From JBALVT01 sp045110675 (lineage in GTDB: Bacteria > Pseudomonadota > Gammaproteobacteria > Pseudomonadales > Halieaceae): DNA of 64,000 nt. This document shows, piece by piece, positions 60,463 to 64,000 of the stretch; position 1 is the first letter of the stretch; each line of letters begins with the position of its first letter. The stretch covers positions 186,001 through 250,000 of the forward strand of contig JBGCGJ010000017.1 of the NCBI GenBank assembly GCA_045110675.1, written 5' to 3'. The translations under genes were made by a program, and so were the position numbers. The notes below the pieces were generated by a model. The model was not told the origin of the DNA. It did not search any database and saw only the letters and a program-made list of their open reading frames with translations.

Positions 60463-61553
60463 CAGGACTCAGACTAAAGGTAAATTATAGACCTACCCCA
60501 TCCTTTCATTTAGACGTGGACTGCAGTATTCCTGCAACCGGGGTAACCGCAATATTCGGCCCGAGCGGTAGCGGAAAAACAACGTTGCTAAACTGCATAG
60601 CAGGTCTTAGCTCGCCAGCGCCAGACAGCGAAATTATTTACCAGGGAGAAACCTGGCAGTCGACAGGAGTATTTCTTCAACCATGGGAACGAGAAATAGG
60701 TTTCGTATTTCAGGACTCACGACTGTTTCCTCACCTCAGTGTGCGTCAGAATCTGGAATACGCGGTGGTGCGACAAAAACGGCACAGCGGTATCAGCATG
60801 GAGAACGTTATCGAGTGGCTTTCGCTGGAGGAGCTTCTGCCTCAAGCTGCAACCGAACTTTCCGCCGGTCAAAAACAGAGAGTGGCCATCGCCAGAGCAC
60901 TGCTAAGTGCGCCACAATTGTTGTTGCTCGACGAACCCCTGGCAAACCTTGATCACGCTGCGAGACGTCAATGTTTACACTATTTGCAAAAGTTACGAGA
61001 TTTGATCGAGCTACCCATTCTATACGTCAGTCATGACATGGAGGAAGTCGGCCAACTGGCCGACAAACTGATCATCCTAAACAGTGGCAAGATCGAAGCT
61101 CAGGGTTCCGTTATCGATTTGTGCAGTCGTTTGGATTTACGCTTGTCTCATAGCGAAGCGGCGGCAACTATCGTGATCGGGCGTGTTACGCGCCACGATG
61201 AAAGCTTCGGCCTTACCGAACTAGATGTTTCGCAAAGCACTGTTTTTGTCAATCAAATGTCCGAGAGCATTGGCGCCAGCTGCCGCTTACGCATTGCCGC
61301 ACGGGATATCAGTATTTGCCGAGAGCGAAATACCGCCAGCAGTATTCTCAATATCCTTCCGGTTAGATTGGTTGAAATCGAAAAAACAGATGATACACGT
61401 GTTCTTTTGCGACTCGCACTCGGACAACAATTTCTCATCGCTCGAGTTACACGCAAATCGGTCACCGAACTTGATCTAAAGGTTGGTGAAAATCTATACG
61501 CTCAGGTTAAAAGCGTCGCGCTGCTCAGCGAGGTTATGGAGTCCAACGAGTGA
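60459..61553 (+). CDS. modC: Molybdate ABC transporter ATP-binding protein
   Basis: 364 residues from ATG at 60459, overlapping the modB stop (ATGA). Walker A GPSGSGKTTLLN, signature LSAGQKQRVAIARAL, Walker B LLLLDEPLANLD, and H-loop YVSHDMEEV. A C-terminal TOBE/MOP-type domain (about 280-360) is present, as in ModC, and senses molybdate. Energises ModB. Overlaps srkA by four bases. Confidence 0.93.
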   Translation: MTGLRLKVNYRPTPSFHLDVDCSIPATGVTAIFGPSGSGKTTLLNCIAGLSSPAPDSEIIYQGETWQSTGVFLQPWEREIGFVFQDSRLFPHLSVRQNLEYAVVRQKRHSGISMENVIEWLSLEELLPQAATELSAGQKQRVAIARALLSAPQLLLLDEPLANLDHAARRQCLHYLQKLRDLIELPILYVSHDMEEVGQLADKLIILNSGKIEAQGSVIDLCSRLDLRLSHSEAAATIVIGRVTRHDESFGLTELDVSQSTVFVNQMSESIGASCRLRIAARDISICRERNTASSILNILPVRLVEIEKTDDTRVLLRLALGQQFLIARVTRKSVTELDLKVGENLYAQVKSVALLSEVMESNE

Positions 61554-62533
61554 GCAATCACCCATATGACCTGTTGACACCGGATTTGGCAATCGATGCA
61601 GTCGAATCAGCCGGCTACCTGAGCGACGCAAGATTACTGGCGTTAAACAGCTACGAAAACCGCGTGTATCAAGTAGGGCTGGAGGATGGCGAACCGCTTA
61701 TAGCAAAATTCTATAGACCCGAACGCTGGACAAAAGCACAAATTCAGGAGGAACACGACTACAGCCATGAGCTTTTGCAAGCCGATATTTCAGTTGTCGC
61801 GCCGCTAATAGACGACGACGGTTGCTCACTACACGAGCACGCCGGCTTCAGTTTCGCGCTTTTTCCCCGGCGCGGTGGATACCCACCGGAGTTAGACAAC
61901 TTAGATAATCTTTTCATATTGGGTAGAACGCTAGGTCGCATTCATGGTGTGGGTCGAGCGAGTAAATTCACACATCGTATTGAGCTCAGCGTTGAAAAAA
62001 TGATGGCGGACAATATGGAGTTTCTCCTGGCGGGTGATTTTGTTCCCCGAGATTTGATCCCCGCCTACAGCAGCCTCGGAAGGGATTTGCTCGCGACGGT
62101 AGATTCAATATACGACGAGGTGTCCCCGGAAGATTTAGTAAGAGTTCATGGAGATTGTCATGTGGGCAATATTTTGTGGCGGGATCAAACAGCACACTTC
62201 GTAGATCTGGACGATTGTGCAATGGCGCCTGCAATACAGGATTTGTGGATGTTTCTCAGCGGCGATCGCCATCGCCGGCAACAACAGTTATCTGAAGTTG
62301 TAGAGGGCTACAACGAATTTTGCGATTTTCACCCAAAACAATTGCGCTGGGTAGAAGCGTTGCGAACCATGAGAATTGTAAACTACGCCGCTTGGCTCGC
62401 AAGGCGTTGGGAAGATCCTGCATTCCCAAGAAGCTTTACCTGGTTTAATACCGAACGGTACTGGGCTGACCATATTCTGGAGCTACGCGAGCAGATGTCA
62501 GCGCTTCAAGAAGACCCATTGCAACTATTGTAG
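61550..62533 (+). CDS. srkA: Stress response serine/threonine kinase SrkA (YihE/RdoA)
   Basis: 327 residues, GTG start in the modC stop (GTGA). The kinase-like fold has NRVYQVGLEDGEPLIAKFYRPERWTKAQIQEEH, catalytic VHGDCHVGNILW, and metal site HFVDLDDCAMAPAIQDLWMFL. Length and motifs fit SrkA, which protects cells from stress-linked death in E. coli, where it sits by dsbA instead. Here it is joined to the modABC operon. Confidence 0.92.
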   Translation: MSNHPYDLLTPDLAIDAVESAGYLSDARLLALNSYENRVYQVGLEDGEPLIAKFYRPERWTKAQIQEEHDYSHELLQADISVVAPLIDDDGCSLHEHAGFSFALFPRRGGYPPELDNLDNLFILGRTLGRIHGVGRASKFTHRIELSVEKMMADNMEFLLAGDFVPRDLIPAYSSLGRDLLATVDSIYDEVSPEDLVRVHGDCHVGNILWRDQTAHFVDLDDCAMAPAIQDLWMFLSGDRHRRQQQLSEVVEGYNEFCDFHPKQLRWVEALRTMRIVNYAAWLARRWEDPAFPRSFTWFNTERYWADHILELREQMSALQEDPLQLL

Positions 62534-62539
62534 ATTTCG

Positions 62540-63265
62540 CTAGGAAGCTCGATACGTTGGACGTACCACAGACCAGCACCATCGCCAAAAGCTGTTACCG
62601 GCCAAAACCTCCCTGTCGACCATGTCGAAAAACTGTTCCATTCCCGCAGGATCAGAGAAATAGTCCATGCGCGTGGTAAAGCCTTTTTCCGGATCTAATT
62701 CCTTAACAACTTGGGCAGGATTCCCAGCGACGATGACATTGGCCGGCACATCACGCGTAACTACAGCTCGTGCTGCAACAACACTATTTTCACCGATACT
62801 CACGCCTTTCAGCACGGTCGCATGATCACCCAACCAGACATTGTCAGCAATGTGGACCGGCGTTACCCGCTCGTCTCGATTAGTTCGGTCGTAAACCATA
62901 TGCCAATCTGAATCAGTAATGTAAACACCGTTGGCCAACATAACTCCATTACCAATAGTGATTTCGTCGCTGGCACTGACTCTCGACCCGGGGCTCATCA
63001 AAACACAGTCACCAATTTCAATTCGCCCCTGGCCCGCGCTGCGACCCCAGACCCCGATTTCGATCTGATGCATAGGTTCGCCGACGGCAGTAAAACTGCG
63101 ACCTATTCGAATATTTGGACCGGATATATGCACATACCTCGGTTTCATTATTGAATGATAGGGGCCAAGGTACTCGCACTCAGGTCGCAGGAAATACTCA
63201 GCGTACCAATGACGATAACGCAGATAACATTTTTTGAGCCAGTAGGGTCTGAGATCTTTTCGCAT
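62540..63265 (-). CDS. Hexapeptide-repeat acyltransferase
   Basis: 241 residues. A left-handed beta-helix is visible from about residue 45: VHISGPNIRIGRSFTAVG, IEIGDCVLMSPGSRVSASDEITIGNGVMLANGVYITD, and the LbH end with NVWLGDHATVLKGVSIGENSVVAARAVVTRDVPANVIVAGNPAQVV. This is the LacA/CatB-type O-acetyltransferase plan. Substrate is probably a sugar or envelope lipid, by family only. Convergent with srkA at a six-base gap. N-terminal part is rich in Tyr/Arg. Confidence 0.87.
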   Translation of the reverse strand: MRKDLRPYWLKKCYLRYRHWYAEYFLRPECEYLGPYHSIMKPRYVHISGPNIRIGRSFTAVGEPMHQIEIGVWGRSAGQGRIEIGDCVLMSPGSRVSASDEITIGNGVMLANGVYITDSDWHMVYDRTNRDERVTPVHIADNVWLGDHATVLKGVSIGENSVVAARAVVTRDVPANVIVAGNPAQVVKELDPEKGFTTRMDYFSDPAGMEQFFDMVDREVLAGNSFWRWCWSVVRPTYRAS

Positions 63266-63380
63266 AGCCGGGTGTCTTTAAATATTGGATAATGGGATGT
63301 ATACGCAATACACCGCAGCAACACACCTTGATAAAGCGAGCTGCATAACTCGCGGTAACTTTCACAGGAGTTCCTCTATT

Positions 63381-64000
63381 TTGCAAGCCGATTCTAGACC
63401 GGTAAGCAGCAACCAGCAGCACATTCATCCCAAATTGCCAGCGCTTATCAGGCGCTCGATCTCTGGCGCATACAAAAAACCAATTGCCAAATACAACCGC
63501 GAATCATTCGAGAAACTGGCACAGAGCTTGGCCGAGCGGCCTCGCCCCCTGGTAATTGATTCTTTCTGCGGGACTGGGCACAGCACCGCTTTCCTCGCCA
63601 GGCGTTATCCCAATCATCTGGTTGTCGGTATAGACAAATCTTCAAGCCGGTTGGCAAAACATCCATTCAGCGACAATGACAACTACATTTTGCTTCAAGC
63701 CGAGTGCGAAGATGTTTGGCGCCTGCTATTGGATACTGGTGTCAATGCTGATTTTCATTATCTTTTGTACCCAAACCCCTGGCCCAAGTCGGGCCACCTT
63801 CAACGACGAGTTCACGGCCACCCAAGCTTTCAATCGCTACTGAAATTAGGCGGTAAAATTGAACTTCGCTCCAACTGGCAACTCTATGTAGAGGAATTTG
63901 GCACCGCCATGAATCTATGTGGGGTTCACGGGAATGTTACTCAGTATATTCCCAATGAACCCATCACACTGTTTGAGAAGAAATATAACTCCAGCGGACA
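63381..64000 (+). CDS. TrmB-like SAM methyltransferase, truncated by window end
   Basis: My translation from TTG at 63381 (CAGGAG ten bases upstream) is open to the end, about 206 residues. A SAM fold is clear: PLVIDSFCGTGHSTAFLA, LVVGIDKSSSRLAK, DFHYLLYPNPWPKSGHLQRR, then GGKIELRSNWQLYVEEF. This matches the tRNA m7G46 methyltransferase TrmB except that the usual PDPW Asp is Asn and the RHNKRR block is changed. It may be a paralogue acting on another substrate. The C-terminus is outside the window. Confidence 0.78.
   Translation, partial: MQADSRPVSSNQQHIHPKLPALIRRSISGAYKKPIAKYNRESFEKLAQSLAERPRPLVIDSFCGTGHSTAFLARRYPNHLVVGIDKSSSRLAKHPFSDNDNYILLQAECEDVWRLLLDTGVNADFHYLLYPNPWPKSGHLQRRVHGHPSFQSLLKLGGKIELRSNWQLYVEEFGTAMNLCGVHGNVTQYIPNEPITLFEKKYNSSG

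Noticed and set aside
63198..63428. 76-codon minus-strand frame upstream of the acyltransferase
   Set aside because: Overlaps the acyltransferase start and the methyltransferase gene on the other strand; composition is not protein-like.

Overview
This window looks like chromosomal DNA of a marine-type gammaproteobacterium, probably near the Cellvibrionales/Pseudomonadales. The evidence is family membership: a DUF3094 protein, a PA3496-like small protein, DUF4124, HdfR-like LysR, MoxR/Bat, SrkA and a BirA-type operator at bioB. Base composition is mixed, coding density is high, and I see no intact mobile element, rRNA or CRISPR array. There is one tRNA (Pro, CGG).

Layout. 1-3.8 kb: RND efflux genes (pump truncated by the window edge) and an amidase. 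3.9-12.7 kb: a divergent 7TM histidine kinase / LuxR regulator pair, a large lipoprotein of unknown role, an orphan SPASM radical SAM enzyme, a degenerate histidine kinase and a DUF4124 protein. 12.8-13.8 kb: a GFA-family protein and a DUF4332 protein. 13.9-35.5 kb: the most unusual region, described below. 35.6-43.1 kb: FAH hydrolase, HNH protein, then a moxR-DUF58-DUF4381-batA-batB-batD operon. 43.1-50.6 kb: gcvT, a shikimate-kinase-like protein, a HdfR-like regulator divergent from a B12-binding radical SAM protein plus zinc ribbon, and mtnA. 50.6-54.3 kb: glutamine-synthetase-like and FAD oxidase genes in divergent arrangement, then an FHA protein. 54.4-64 kb: tRNA-Pro, an acyl-CoA dehydrogenase, bioB, comF, modABC-srkA, a hexapeptide acyltransferase and the start of a TrmB-like methyltransferase.

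The locus at 13.9-35.5 kb is the main candidate for an undescribed system. Eleven minus-strand genes (28125 down to 13919) are packed with gaps of at most about 40 bases or with 4-base overlaps. They read, in order: a DUF1588-like cytochrome, a LamG/cytochrome lipoprotein, a Tat-exported DUF1501-like protein, a small exported protein, two large TPR proteins, a 99-residue exported protein, then TolQ/ExbB, ExbD, ExbD and an AgmX/TonB-like protein. A stem-loop follows the last stop codon. Divergently, six plus-strand genes (28415 to 34511) encode an HzsA-like di-haem lipoprotein, two outer-membrane barrels, a TlpA thioredoxin, a DUF4266 lipoprotein and DUF3570. A convergent ApbE flavin transferase closes the locus. 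My reading is an envelope-spanning, proton-motive-force-driven machine joined to exported haem and possibly flavin redox proteins. The gene order is seen directly; the joint function is inference.

Other points: a histidine kinase that has lost its phosphoacceptor His and ATP-binding residues, an ExbD with Asn in place of the essential membrane Asp, and a clear BirA operator overlapping the bioB promoter and the comF start.
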